From the NCBI GenBank assembly GCA_030267965.1, contig BRYA01001148.1, positions 1-15,583 of the forward strand: DNA of 15,583 nucleotides. The letters run 5' to 3'. Source of the DNA: Triparma columacea. Lineage: Eukaryota > Sar > Bolidophyceae > Parmales > Triparmaceae. A program made the position numbers and the translations under genes. Numbering within the stretch: the first letter of the stretch is position 1; every line of letters starts with the position of its first letter. Below, in pieces: positions 9,401-15,460 of the stretch. The notes below the pieces were generated by a model, which did not search any database, was not told the DNA's origin, and saw nothing but the letters and a program-made list of their open reading frames with translations.

Positions 9401-12400
9401 TTGCACTTGCACTTCCACTTCCTGCAACACTGGCTTTGCTGGTCCAAACTGCGCTACTTGCGCAACAGGCTATAGTGGAAGCCCCCCTAATGTCTGCTCT
9501 CCTGATCCCTGCCAAGCCACTTCTACCTCTACTGATGATGGGTCAGATGGTAACTTCTATTGCATCAACGGTGGTGGTATCGGCGGGACAACGGGCTCCT
9601 GCACCTGCACAGGTTGTGGCTCTGGGTTTACAGGGGATAGCTGTCAAAGTACAGGACACAATTTGGCTGATATGAACGAGTTGTTCAACAAGGTCAGCAA
9701 CTACCCTACCGGCGAATATCATGCTGACTTCACTGGCAATTCCATCATGCCTAACGGCGATACCGTTGTGGTAGCTGTCGGTGAGTACAAGTGTTCAGAG
9801 TACACTTGTGCAATTATTAATGATTTGAATCCCACTATGCTGTACACAAATGACTTGAATGGAGCAATTAAGTGTGTGGAGGACAATGCAAGCTGTGTGT
9901 TGGACGGGGAGAGTTCAACAAGAATGATGATCATCCAAGGAACTGGGGCTGGTACTCTCCTACTCCGTGCTCTATCATTGCAGAACGGAAAGGGGTCTGT
10001 TGGTGGAGGGGTTAAGGTTAGCAATCATGCCATAATGACCATAGAGCTCTGTGTCTTCACTGACTGCAGAGCTACATCTTCTTTTGGAGGGGGAGCAATT
10101 CATGTTTCCAGTGGCACTGTCAATGTCTACGGAACAAGCTTCAATGGAAACACAGCAGACTCAGGAAAGGGTGATGATATTTACAACAATGGTGGAACCA
10201 TCACCATCCACAATACATGCCCTTCTCCTTACTCCTCCATCACTCCAATCCAAGGTAAGACAGTTTTAAAAGCTTTTGACCCTAGATTCAATCAAGACTC
10301 ACTCATAAAACACCCTTCACAAAGGTTCTATTCTAGGAACACATGGTTACATTGGAGGTATTGAAGTGAAGTCTTTCACTGAGTGTGTGGTGCCACCTTG
10401 TGTGGCAACAAATTCTGCTTCTGATGACGGTTCAAATGGTAACTTCTACTGCATAAATGGAGGAACCATTGGTGGTCTTGCTGGTTCTTGCACATGCTCT
10501 TCCTGCTACGATGGTGTTGGCGGTCCACACTGTGAAATCTGTGCAGAAGGCTACACTGGGGATGCTCCTTGGTGCTTCCTTGATTGTGTAGCTAGTGCCA
10601 ATCCTTCTGATGACGGTTCTCTGGAGAGTGATGGGAACTTCTACTGCATAAATGGAGGAACAATAGGTGGATCTGCTGGATCTTGCACATGCACTTCCTG
10701 CTACGATGGTGTTGGCGGTCCACACTGTGAAACCTGCGCAGAAGGTTACACTGGTGATGCTCCCTGGTGTTTCCTTAATTGTCAAACATCTGATATTCCT
10801 ACTGATGACGGCTCACTTGAAAAGTCAGGAAGATTTTACTGCATAAACGGGGGAACAATTGGAGGAATTGCAGGACAATGCACCTGCACACAATGTGATG
10901 CTGGATTTACAGGCTCATACTGTGACACTCTTTCTCTCTGTGAAGCTACCACAAATACTTCTGATGACGGTTCTCTGGAGAAATATGGGAATTTTTACTG
11001 CATAAACGGGGGAACAATTGGAGGAAGTGCAGGTAACTGCACCTGCACAGAGTGTAGCTCTGGGTTTGAAGGTACTCATTGTGAGACTCTTTCTCTCTGT
11101 CGAGCTACCACTGATTTTTATGATGACGGTTCTTTGGAGAAGGATGGGAAGTTCTATTGCATCAATGGCGGTTCAGTCAATGGTACAACTGGCAACTGCA
11201 CCTGCACACATTGCAAGTCTGGCTTTTCTGGAGTGCACTGTCAGTTGGAAGATAAACCCCAAGATAGCATTAATACCCCCCTTTATGCCGGTCTTACTGT
11301 CAGCACATTTGTCCTTCTCTTTACCTTCTTCTGCCTTCACAAAAGGTCCACAAACTCTAAAGCGGGTTTGGCATTGGTGATTCCAGCTGAAGGTATCATG
11401 AGTGACAGTCAGTATGACCAAGTAAATCTTGTAAAGAAGGCAGGTGAAATGAAGAATGAGCTCCAAACTTACACCGAAGAAGAGGAAAAAGCAATCAAGA
11501 AGGGCTTAGAGTTACATATAAGATGTGAGGGAAACATCGCTAGTGCAAAGGGCTTAAAAAGCCCAGATGAAAAAGTGGACATGAAAATGTTTCACTTTGA
11601 GGAAGAAAGTGTTGCAACACTTGTTGCTTCAACCACTTTAGACACAACTGCTGAGGAAGGTGCAGCCTGGGCTATAGTTCATCTTGATAGTAGGACAGAG
11701 AAGCGGAATGCGGAAAGAAATGGATTTACAAACTTGGAGGTTGAGCACGTCAACCCTCACACCCTCTACTACGTCACTTCAAGAAATTTGGGAATCCCTG
11801 GTGTGGCTGCTCGAGATTCGAGGAACATATTGACTTGGAAGAGGCAGGAAAATGGCAGTATGATAATCAGCAATTTGGATTCTGAGGCCGCAAAGAAGAA
11901 GTACCCTGTCAAGAAAGGTAATGTCTTGATTGAAGCACAGACAACCTATATGTATGAGCCAACAGACGCAATAGGAGATGTGCCTCAGACAAAACTTACA
12001 TTTACTGCAAAGATTGACATGAAGGTGAGGAGTGGAAGGAATTTGAAATGTGTGGGGGAGAGCGCAGAAGTTTTTATGTGGGAAGGTCACAGGGACAATG
12101 TATTGCACACTAACTATTCCCAACCTCCAAACCCCCCACTTCCACCCAAAGGGCAAGATCCCACCTTCATTTGTCAACATTTTTGCAACCAACTTTCTCG
12201 CTCAAATCTCAGATCTTAGAAAAAACTTTGACAAGAGCAAGGAAATCGAAGCAATTGAACAAAGTAACAAGAAAGCAGTCTCAAGGAACAATATTGAGCC
12301 CTCTCTGCTTGTTAGCAGCTTTGAGCTAGAATTTGAGAGAGATGAGAAAGGAGATCGCCTCTCTCTTGGCAAAGGAGCATTTGGAAACGTGCTGGTTGCA

Positions 12401-13966
12401 GACTATCTTGGTACAAAGTGTGCCTACAAGGAGATTCTACCTTCAGCACTTACACAAGAGACAATGGAGAGATTCTTCCTTGAGCTCAAGATTATTGGAA
12501 CATTAAGACATCCCAACATTGCACAGTGCCTGGGAGTCGTCTGGGAGACAAATGAACATGGCATCATGTTTGAGATGTGCAAGTTTGGGGGTCTTGATGA
12601 CTTCCTCAAGGGACAAAAAGAACACATTCAATTGATCAGCTGGCAGAAAACACCAACAGTCGTAGAAGCTCAAGATAGGATTGAGACGACGAGAATTGAA
12701 AAAGGTTCAATCCAGTCAGACCTTGTGAACCACGGGATTGGACTGAAATCAGCCTGGGCGTTAGGAGTTGCTAAGGGATGCGCATTTCTACATGGCAAGA
12801 ACCCTCCCATTGTGCATAGGGACTTAAAGTGCGCAAATGTCCTGGTTAGCAACGACCTGACTGCAAAGATTACCGACTTTGGGGAAAGCAGGCATTTGGG
12901 AAGTGAAGGAGAAGACGAAAAAACCATGACTACCGTCGGGACTCCCTACTTCATGGCTCCAGAGGTCTTCAGTTCTGACGATGTTGACAGGATGTACTCA
13001 AAGGAGGTTGATGTTTACTCCTATGGTATGCTGCTGTTAGAGATCTTTTATGATGGAGAGATCAAGAAGGCCTTCAGGAAGGGGTGGGGACCAATGGTTG
13101 TGATGAACAGGGTAGGAAAGGGGTGGAGACCTGATTTGAAGTTGGTGGAGGCAGAAGATAAAGATCTTGCTGATATCATGAGAAAGTGCTGGGTTAGAGA
13201 ACCTGAGGAAAGACCTGCCTTCAAAGAAATTATAAAGATCTTCCAGAAGAAGCTTTTGAAGCTTGGAATGCAGACAAAGAATATGAAGGGTTTGCTGGCG
13301 AAGCAGAGTGACAAGGAAGACAAGCCTAGAACTACTGAGCCTGTCCACAAGAACAAATTGGTGGCTGCAAAGCCACTGAAAAGAGCAGCAACAGAAGCAG
13401 AGGGGGAAGGAATAAAGCCCAGCTTTCTAGATGGACTTTTAAATGATGGCATAATGCCAGGACCAATTGAGGAAACGAAAAAGAAGGAGATAATCGAAGA
13501 AAAACCTAGCTTGCTAGACGGAATTCTCATGGGAATTGTGCCAGAGCCTATTAACGAAGTGACTAAGAAGGAGAGCAACAACAGAAAACAAGGTCTACTT
13601 GATGATTTGCTCGAGGGGATTATGCCAGAACCAATGAATGAAGTAACAAACACGCAGCAAAAGGTTCTGCAGAAGGAGGAAAAGAAACAGGACGCCGATG
13701 AAGTGACCAAAGAAGAAAAAGAAGAAGATGAAGAAAAACATTCAACAATATTGCTATCAGGGCAAAAAAATGCAGATGGTGTAGATAACAGTGCTATTAA
13801 AAAGCTCGAGACAAGCAGTGCAGAACCAAGCAACTTAAAAGAGGAGAGAATGAAGGACTTGGAGGCAAAAATAAAGAATTTGAAGAGTAAGCAGGAGGTA
13901 CTGGATACTGACATCTACAATGAGATGATGAGTGAACTGAAAAAGGAGTACAAAGAGCTTTTGTAA
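3381..13966 (+). CDS. Giant receptor-like TKL kinase: beta-helix/EGF/CUB ectodomain, START, kinase
   Basis: Nine exons join into one frame of 3130 codons: 3381-4281, 4458-4604, 4769-4873, 5126-5467, 5657-6283, 6404-7861, 7945-10254, 10337-12024 and 12152-13966. All introns are GT-AG. The start at 3381 is chosen because it begins a signal peptide and has an in-frame stop just upstream. Order of parts: signal peptide; unrecognised acidic region (exons 1-5 and early exon 6); two hydrophobic segments (7003-7056, 7138-7188); beta-helix module 1; EGF1-2, CUB1, EGF3-4, CUB2, EGF5-6; beta-helix module 2; EGF7-11; membrane span (11281-11337); START-like domain; TKL kinase; three acidic repeats; coiled coil; TAA. 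Expected location is the plasma membrane, with the kinase in the cytosol. Exons 6-9 are well supported by domain continuity across introns. Exons 1-5 rest on frame and splice-site logic only, and other splice choices are possible. A separate receptor gene starting at ATG 6964 is the main alternative model. Confidence 0.68.
3447..4281 (+). other. Exon 1 mature region, unrecognised
   Basis: About 278 residues follow the signal peptide. They contain scattered cysteines, an acidic segment (DLFDEEEMDKLFEGN) and charged helices, with no domain that I recognise. The last 91 nt (4191-4281) are the first copy of a recently duplicated exon end. The exon closes with GAA G before the donor GTAAGC at 4282, giving a phase-1 junction. 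Confidence 0.5.
4191..4443 (+). repeat. Tandem exon-intron duplication, copy 1
   Basis: This 253-nt segment recurs at 4514-4766 at a constant offset of 323 nt, about 92% identical by eye. It covers the end of exon 1 and most of intron 1. Only 2 of the 91 exonic bases differ, against roughly 19 of the 162 intronic bases, so the exonic part has been held constant more strongly. Confidence 0.9.
4282..4457 (+). other. Intron 1 (phase 1, 176 nt)
   Basis: Donor GTAAGC follows GAA G. The acceptor is CCCGCAG after a T/C-rich tract. Splicing forms a GAT codon and keeps the frame into exon 2. An overlapping frame stays open through much of this intron (see findings). Confidence 0.6.
4514..4766 (+). 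repeat. Tandem exon-intron duplication, copy 2
   Basis: This is the second copy of the 253-nt segment. It spans the end of exon 2 and intron 2 up to two bases before the acceptor AG. The two copies are separated by a 70-nt unique spacer containing the acceptor of intron 1 and the start of exon 2. The protein segment beginning NNDG and ending in RIILVYE is repeated with two substitutions. Confidence 0.9.
4605..4768 (+). other. Intron 2 (phase 1, 164 nt)
   Basis: Donor GTGAGC follows GAA G at a position identical to intron 1. The acceptor is CTTGCAG. The body is a diverged copy of intron 1. Splicing forms GAG and continues into the acidic exon 3. Confidence 0.6.
4769..4873 (+). other. Exon 3, acidic module (duplicated in exon 4)
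   Basis: This is a 105-nt symmetrical 1-1 exon encoding an acidic segment (GEDGSSDVEENTVDV and following). A diverged copy (GEDSSSDVEETDVDV) ends exon 4 at about 5376-5467, again directly before a GTGAGAAG donor. A second consensus donor, GTAAGT at 4816, lies inside this exon, so a shorter splice form is possible. Confidence 0.5.
4874..5125 (+). other. Intron 3 (phase 1, 252 nt) with GGGGGAGA microsatellite and coding-like stretch
   Basis: Donor GTGAGAAG and an acceptor ACCAACAG preceded by a long C/T tract define the intron. Just after the donor lies a G/A microsatellite of GGGGGAGA units (about 4880-4911). It is followed by an open frame in another phase (4917-5066) with protein-like acidic character, which may be an alternative or decayed exon. 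Confidence 0.5.
5126..5467 (+). other. Exon 4, unrecognised plus repeated acidic module
   Basis: This is a 342-nt symmetrical 1-1 exon. Its first residues (PPVVDETVPMNT) resemble the start of exon 5 (SPFVADEAIHVNT), and its end resembles exon 3, so exons 3-5 look like a duplicated exon pair. A TTAG at about 5370, immediately before the repeated acidic part, could be a splice acceptor in an alternative model. No domain is recognised. Confidence 0.45.
5468..5656 (+). other. Intron 4 (phase 1, 189 nt)
   Basis: Donor GTGAGAAG is identical to that of intron 3. It begins G/A-rich and ends in a long C/T-rich tract with acceptor CTCCACAG. It appears to be the homologue of intron 3. Confidence 0.6.
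5657..6283 (+). other. Exon 5, unrecognised
   Basis: This is a 627-nt 1-1 exon. It encodes a mixed-charge, moderately helical segment with several cysteines and no family I can name. The 3' boundary (CAA G before GTGAGTA) matches the other introns, but another frame is also open across 6191-6448, so the last about 90 nt are uncertain. Confidence 0.45.
6284..6403 (+). other. Intron 5 (phase 1, 120 nt)
   Basis: Donor GTGAGTA follows CAA G. The acceptor is CTCATCAG after a C/T-rich run. Splicing makes GAA and enters the long exon 6 frame. Confidence 0.5.
7003..7188 (+). other. Paired hydrophobic segments: two membrane spans, or span plus internal signal peptide
   Basis: Segment 1 (7003-7056) reads IITYVLCAVGFFASLIV. 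Segment 2 (7138-7188) reads LCKCLIGLSVLVSLAAA and is followed by acidic residues. The link between them is rich in Arg and Lys, so the positive-inside rule would place it in the cytosol. With the N-terminal signal peptide this gives out-in-out, returning the beta-helix and EGF modules to the outside. Alternatively segment 2 is a cleaved signal peptide (Ala-Ala-Ala before Glu) of a receptor gene starting at ATG 6964, and everything upstream is a different gene. Confidence 0.6.
7297..7861 (+). other. Beta-helix (pectin-lyase-like) module 1
   Basis: About 188 residues show the pattern of right-handed beta-helix surface proteins: short strands, a repeated GGAI-type turn (GGGAIGVEESGTTVNFYG), then a TSFNGNTA..G.G turn and a CPSPYSS ending. 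It is clearly homologous to the module at 9672-10254. The fold is inferred from this pattern; enzymatic activity is neither seen nor expected. It ends exactly at a phase-1 intron. Confidence 0.6.
7862..7944 (+). other. Intron 6 (phase 1, 83 nt)
   Basis: Donor GTAAGA follows CAA G. The acceptor is CCCTACAG. It sits directly after beta-helix module 1, at the same place as intron 7 after module 2. Confidence 0.85.
8013..8339 (+). other. EGF-like repeats 1 and 2
   Basis: Two six-cysteine repeats (8013-8146 and 8205-8339) have the signature DDGSDG-FYCINGG then CTC, two residues, C, GF.G.NC. The linker between them (CSTGYSG and following) has two more cysteines. Repeat 1 is almost identical in DNA to repeat 4, and repeat 2 resembles repeat 6. 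These would be disulfide-bonded extracellular modules. Confidence 0.85.
8346..8651 (+). other. CUB-like domain 1
   Basis: About 102 residues have the CUB pattern: early cysteines (GECAVEGNCFSSLDYGNNEEC), a YDKL-type strand (FDKLTVGDTQYDG), the ITWSSDS motif and a GFEIC ending. CUB domains are extracellular beta-sandwich binding modules. The assignment is by motif, and the acidic calcium-site residues were not checked. Confidence 0.65.
8658..8993 (+). other. EGF-like repeats 3 and 4
   Basis: Repeat 3 (8658-8804) has an enlarged loop (GDIRGWWNNHGSSCTC) that is shared only with repeat 5. Repeat 4 (8859-8993) matches repeat 1 nearly base for base over about 100 nt. All six cysteines are present in each. 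Confidence 0.85.
9000..9293 (+). other. CUB-like domain 2
   Basis: This is a second copy of the CUB-like module, beginning with about 69 nt identical to CUB1 (8343 onward against 8997 onward). It keeps YDKLTVGGTQY, ITWSSDS and GFEIC but is a few residues shorter before the final strand. Confidence 0.65.
9300..9644 (+). other. EGF-like repeats 5 and 6
   Basis: Repeat 5 (9300-9452) is a near-identical copy of repeat 3, but with a 6-nt slip (ACTTCC twice) that adds two residues between cysteines 4 and 5. Repeat 6 (9510-9644) resembles repeat 2 but has a diverged end (GCGSGFTGDSC). Confidence 0.85.
9672..10254 (+). other. Beta-helix (pectin-lyase-like) module 2
   Basis: About 194 residues are homologous to module 1, with shared landmarks CVEDNASCVLDGE, GTLLLRAL, IELCVFT.CRA, GGGAI, YGTSFNGNTA and CPSPYSS. 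It ends at a phase-1 intron at the same residue as module 1. Confidence 0.6.
10255..10336 (+). other. Intron 7 (phase 1, 82 nt)
   Basis: Donor GTAAGA follows CAA G. The acceptor is ATTCTAG. The exon that follows begins with a short segment (GYIGGIEVKSFTEC) comparable to the start of exon 7, then EGF repeats. Confidence 0.85.
10399..11241 (+). other. EGF-like repeats 7-11
   Basis: Five repeats lie at 10399-10533, 10585-10728, 10780-10923, 10939-11082 and 11098-11241. Repeats 8-11 carry three extra residues in the first loop (DDGSLE..G-FYCINGG), defining a subfamily distinct from repeats 1-6. Repeats 7 and 8 are followed by a CAEGYTGDAPWCF linker with two further cysteines, while 9-11 are joined by a short linker. 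This is the membrane-proximal stalk of the ectodomain. Confidence 0.87.
11281..11337 (+). other. Transmembrane segment before the kinase
   Basis: Nineteen hydrophobic residues (LYAGLTVSTFVLLFTFFCL) are followed by HKRS, a positive stop-transfer sequence. They separate the disulfide-rich ectodomain from the START and kinase regions and orient the kinase to the cytosol. Confidence 0.9.
11461..12220 (+). other. START-like lipid-binding domain (split by intron 8)
   Basis: About 200 residues (with the intron removed) show START-family features: a conserved VEHVNPHTLYYV strand, PGVAARD, ILTWKRQ, and the typical C-terminal sequence D-K-GKIPPSFVN-FATNFLAQ leading into the last helix. START domains bind a single lipid or sterol in a deep pocket. 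The ligand here is unknown. The C-terminal motif is split exactly by intron 8, which confirms that intron. Lipid control of the adjacent kinase is an inference. Confidence 0.72.
12025..12151 (+). other. Intron 8 (phase 0, 127 nt)
   Basis: Donor GTGAGG follows GAC ATG AAG. A C-rich tract ends in CCCAAAG. Splicing joins DMK to GKIPPSFVN and rebuilds the START C-terminal motif. It is the only coding intron here that is not phase 1. Reading through would stop at TAG 12217-12219. Confidence 0.85.
12350..13250 (+). other. TKL-type protein kinase domain
   Basis: Complete set of kinase residues: glycine loop GKGAFG (12368-12385), ATP-binding Lys (AYKEI, 12428), helix-C Glu (12482), catalytic loop HRDLKCANV with Asp at 12821, metal-binding DFG (12875-12883), activation segment GTPYFMAPE (APE end near 12964), DVYSYGMLLLEI, and the subdomain XI arginine in EERPAF. 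The form of HRDLK..N and GTPYFMAPE fits Ser/Thr-type TKL kinases rather than true tyrosine kinases. An extra segment of about 40 residues lies between the hinge region and the HRD lobe (about 12620-12745). It should be catalytically active. Confidence 0.93.
13415..13669 (+). repeat. Three tandem 28-29-residue repeats in the kinase tail
   Basis: Units at 13415-13501, 13502-13585 and 13586-13669 share the pattern K-x-x-(F/L)-L-D-x-(L/I)-L-x-GI(M/V)P-x-P-(I/M)-x-E-x-T. The core LLDG-L--GIMPEP-NEVT is hydrophobic and then acidic, as in short linear docking motifs. The DNA of the units has diverged, so the protein pattern is what is preserved. Function is unknown. Confidence 0.88.
13842..13963 (+). 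other. C-terminal coiled coil
   Basis: The last 40 residues (EERMKDLEAKIKNLKSKQ and following) have heptad-spaced leucines and alternating charge, predicting a helix able to dimerise. The protein ends in KELL and TAA. Confidence 0.7.
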
Positions 13967-13987
13967 GGTAAAAATTGAGCTTGGAGA

Positions 13988-13993
13988 AATAAA
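13988..13993 (+). promoter_or_regulatory. Poly(A)-signal-like AATAAA
   Basis: The AATAAA hexamer lies 22 nt after the kinase stop codon in an A/T-rich stretch. The position is unusually close to the stop but plausible in a compact protist genome. Confidence 0.4.
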
Positions 13994-14094
13994 ATTTGCT
14001 GAGATTTTTTCTTCTTGTTATTATTGAGTATTACTGGGAGTATTATGTCGATCGCTTGCTCACTTGTGTCATCACTGTTGAACGCTCTGTATCA

Positions 14095-15123
14095 ATGTTG
14101 AGATCTGAGGCAGAGAAGGCCGCAAGGGAGGAGATCAAGAAGCTCAGTGAGGAAAAGGAAAGGATAATTGGTGAGAAGATTGTATGGGAGGGGAAGAGGG
14201 TTGAGGTTGGAAGGGTCATTGTGGTGGAGAAGGAGGAGGTTGAGGGGCTAAGGAAAGAGAGAAGTATTGGAGTTGGAGCTTAAGAAGCTTTGGAAGATGA
14301 AGAAGTGGAAGGAAGGGGAAATGTTTTTGAAGGCACTCTTCGAGGGAAAAAAGAGCAGGGAGAGGGAGGATGTGGATGGCAGGAGAAAGATGAAGGAGGC
14401 CAAGAGTTGTTGGAGGTGGACATGAGGAGGATGGAGGTAGGGACTTGGGAGAGGCCGTAGGAGTTAAAGGAGAAGAAGGAAGAGTGTGAGAAACTTAGAG
14501 AAATGCTGGACTGGATGAAGGCTGAGGTGGGAAGGTAGGTGAGAGAGGAGGGTGAAGAGAGGAGGAGGGGGATCAGGGAGGACTGGGAGAATAGGGTTAG
14601 GAGGGAGATGATGTAGATTGCGGAAGAGGGGGAGAGGGTCAGGGTGATGAGAGAGAAGGGAGAGAGATTTCAGAGGGAGGCATAGGAGGAGAAGGAGAGA
14701 TGGGAAAGGGAGAGTGAGAGCGAGGAAAGGGAAAGAATGAGAGAGCTCAGGATAGAGAAGGACAAGGAGAGGAGAGAGGTGGAGTTGGAAAGGAGGATCA
14801 AGGAAGTAGAATGGAAGGCAGTGAGGAAGAGGAGAAGGCAGGAGGGCGAGGGAGAGAGGGAAAGAGGAGAAGGAGAATGCATTGGAGGGAGAGAGAGAGA
14901 GAGAGTGCAAGGAGAAGGAAGGGATTGTTAGCAAGAGGGAGAGAGTATGCAAGGAGATTGAGAGAAGGTTGACAGCAAAGAAGGAAGAGGTTGTTGAATA
15001 GTTAGTTTAAGGTGGAGGGAAGAGAGAGAGAGGGGGGTTGTGGTAAAGGAAGGCAGATTTGAAGATAGGGAGAAGGGACTGGAGAGTAAAGAGAGGGAGG
15101 TTGTGAAAAGAGTGTTGGAGTAG
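14095..15123 (+). pseudogene. Decayed coiled-coil protein gene
   Basis: Continuous coiled-coil coding character (Glu/Lys/Arg/Leu-rich) can be followed on the plus strand by changing frame. The frame of ATG 14095 is open to TAA 14281-14283, but the coil continues in a second frame from about 14261 (EVLELELKKLWKMKKWK). It returns to the first frame near 14400, shifts again near 14930 (VSKRERVCKEIERRLTAKKE) and once more from about 15037 to TAG 15121. In the long central frame the stops at 14458, 14536, 14614, 14683 and 14929 are all TAG. The DNA is strongly purine-biased. No parent gene is recognised; the intact coil of the kinase tail is not an evident source. Confidence 0.65.
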
Positions 15124-15163
15124 AGTGTGTGAAGTGGAGTGTGCGTGTGATAGTGTGTGTGTT

Positions 15164-15460
15164 AGAAGAGTTGAGGGGAGGAAGTAGCAGGAAGAAGGGA
15201 TAAAGTAGAGGTGTGTGTGTGAGTTTGAGAGAGAGAGAAAGAGAGAGAGAGAGAGTGTGTGTGAGTGGGTGTAAGAGGAGTTAAGTGAAGAGAGTAGGGA
15301 AGAGAAGAATAAAAGGTAGAGGTATGTGAGTGTGTGTGTGTGAGATAGGAAGAGGATGTGTGTATGAGTGTGATAGAGGAGTTAAGAGAAGAGAGTAGGT
15401 GGGAGAAGCATATACGGTAGCGTGGTGTTTGTGTGTGTGTGTTAATGTGTAGTGAAGAGT
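15164..15460 (+). repeat. Degenerate ~100-110-nt tandem repeat with GT and GA microsatellites
   Basis: Three diverged copies begin at about 15164, 15274 and 15375. Each has an AGARGAGTT start, a GAGAGTAG-GAAGAAG middle, a GTAGAGGT segment and a (GT)n tail. Within copy 1 a (GA)n run (about 15227-15255) turns into (GT)n. No coding potential is seen. Confidence 0.7.

Noticed and set aside
8013..11241. CRISPR-like or transposon-derived repeat array
   Set aside because: The repeats are in-frame six-cysteine protein modules with no uniform spacer, no terminal inverted repeats and no transposase.
10366..12219. Receptor ending at TAG 12217-12219 without a kinase
   Set aside because: This would read through intron 8 and destroy the START C-terminal motif, while splicing 12024 to 12152 restores it and joins the kinase in frame. 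A minor intron-retained, kinase-less form cannot be excluded.
13048..13914. Minus-strand frame of 288 codons, Ser/Phe-rich
   Set aside because: It is the antisense image of the kinase C-lobe and Lys/Glu-rich tail, whose plus-strand frame carries catalytic motifs and repeats.
14464..14952. Minus-strand frame of 162 codons, Leu/Ser/Pro-rich
   Set aside because: It is low-complexity translation of the pyrimidine strand. The plus strand shows coiled-coil character with heptad pattern.
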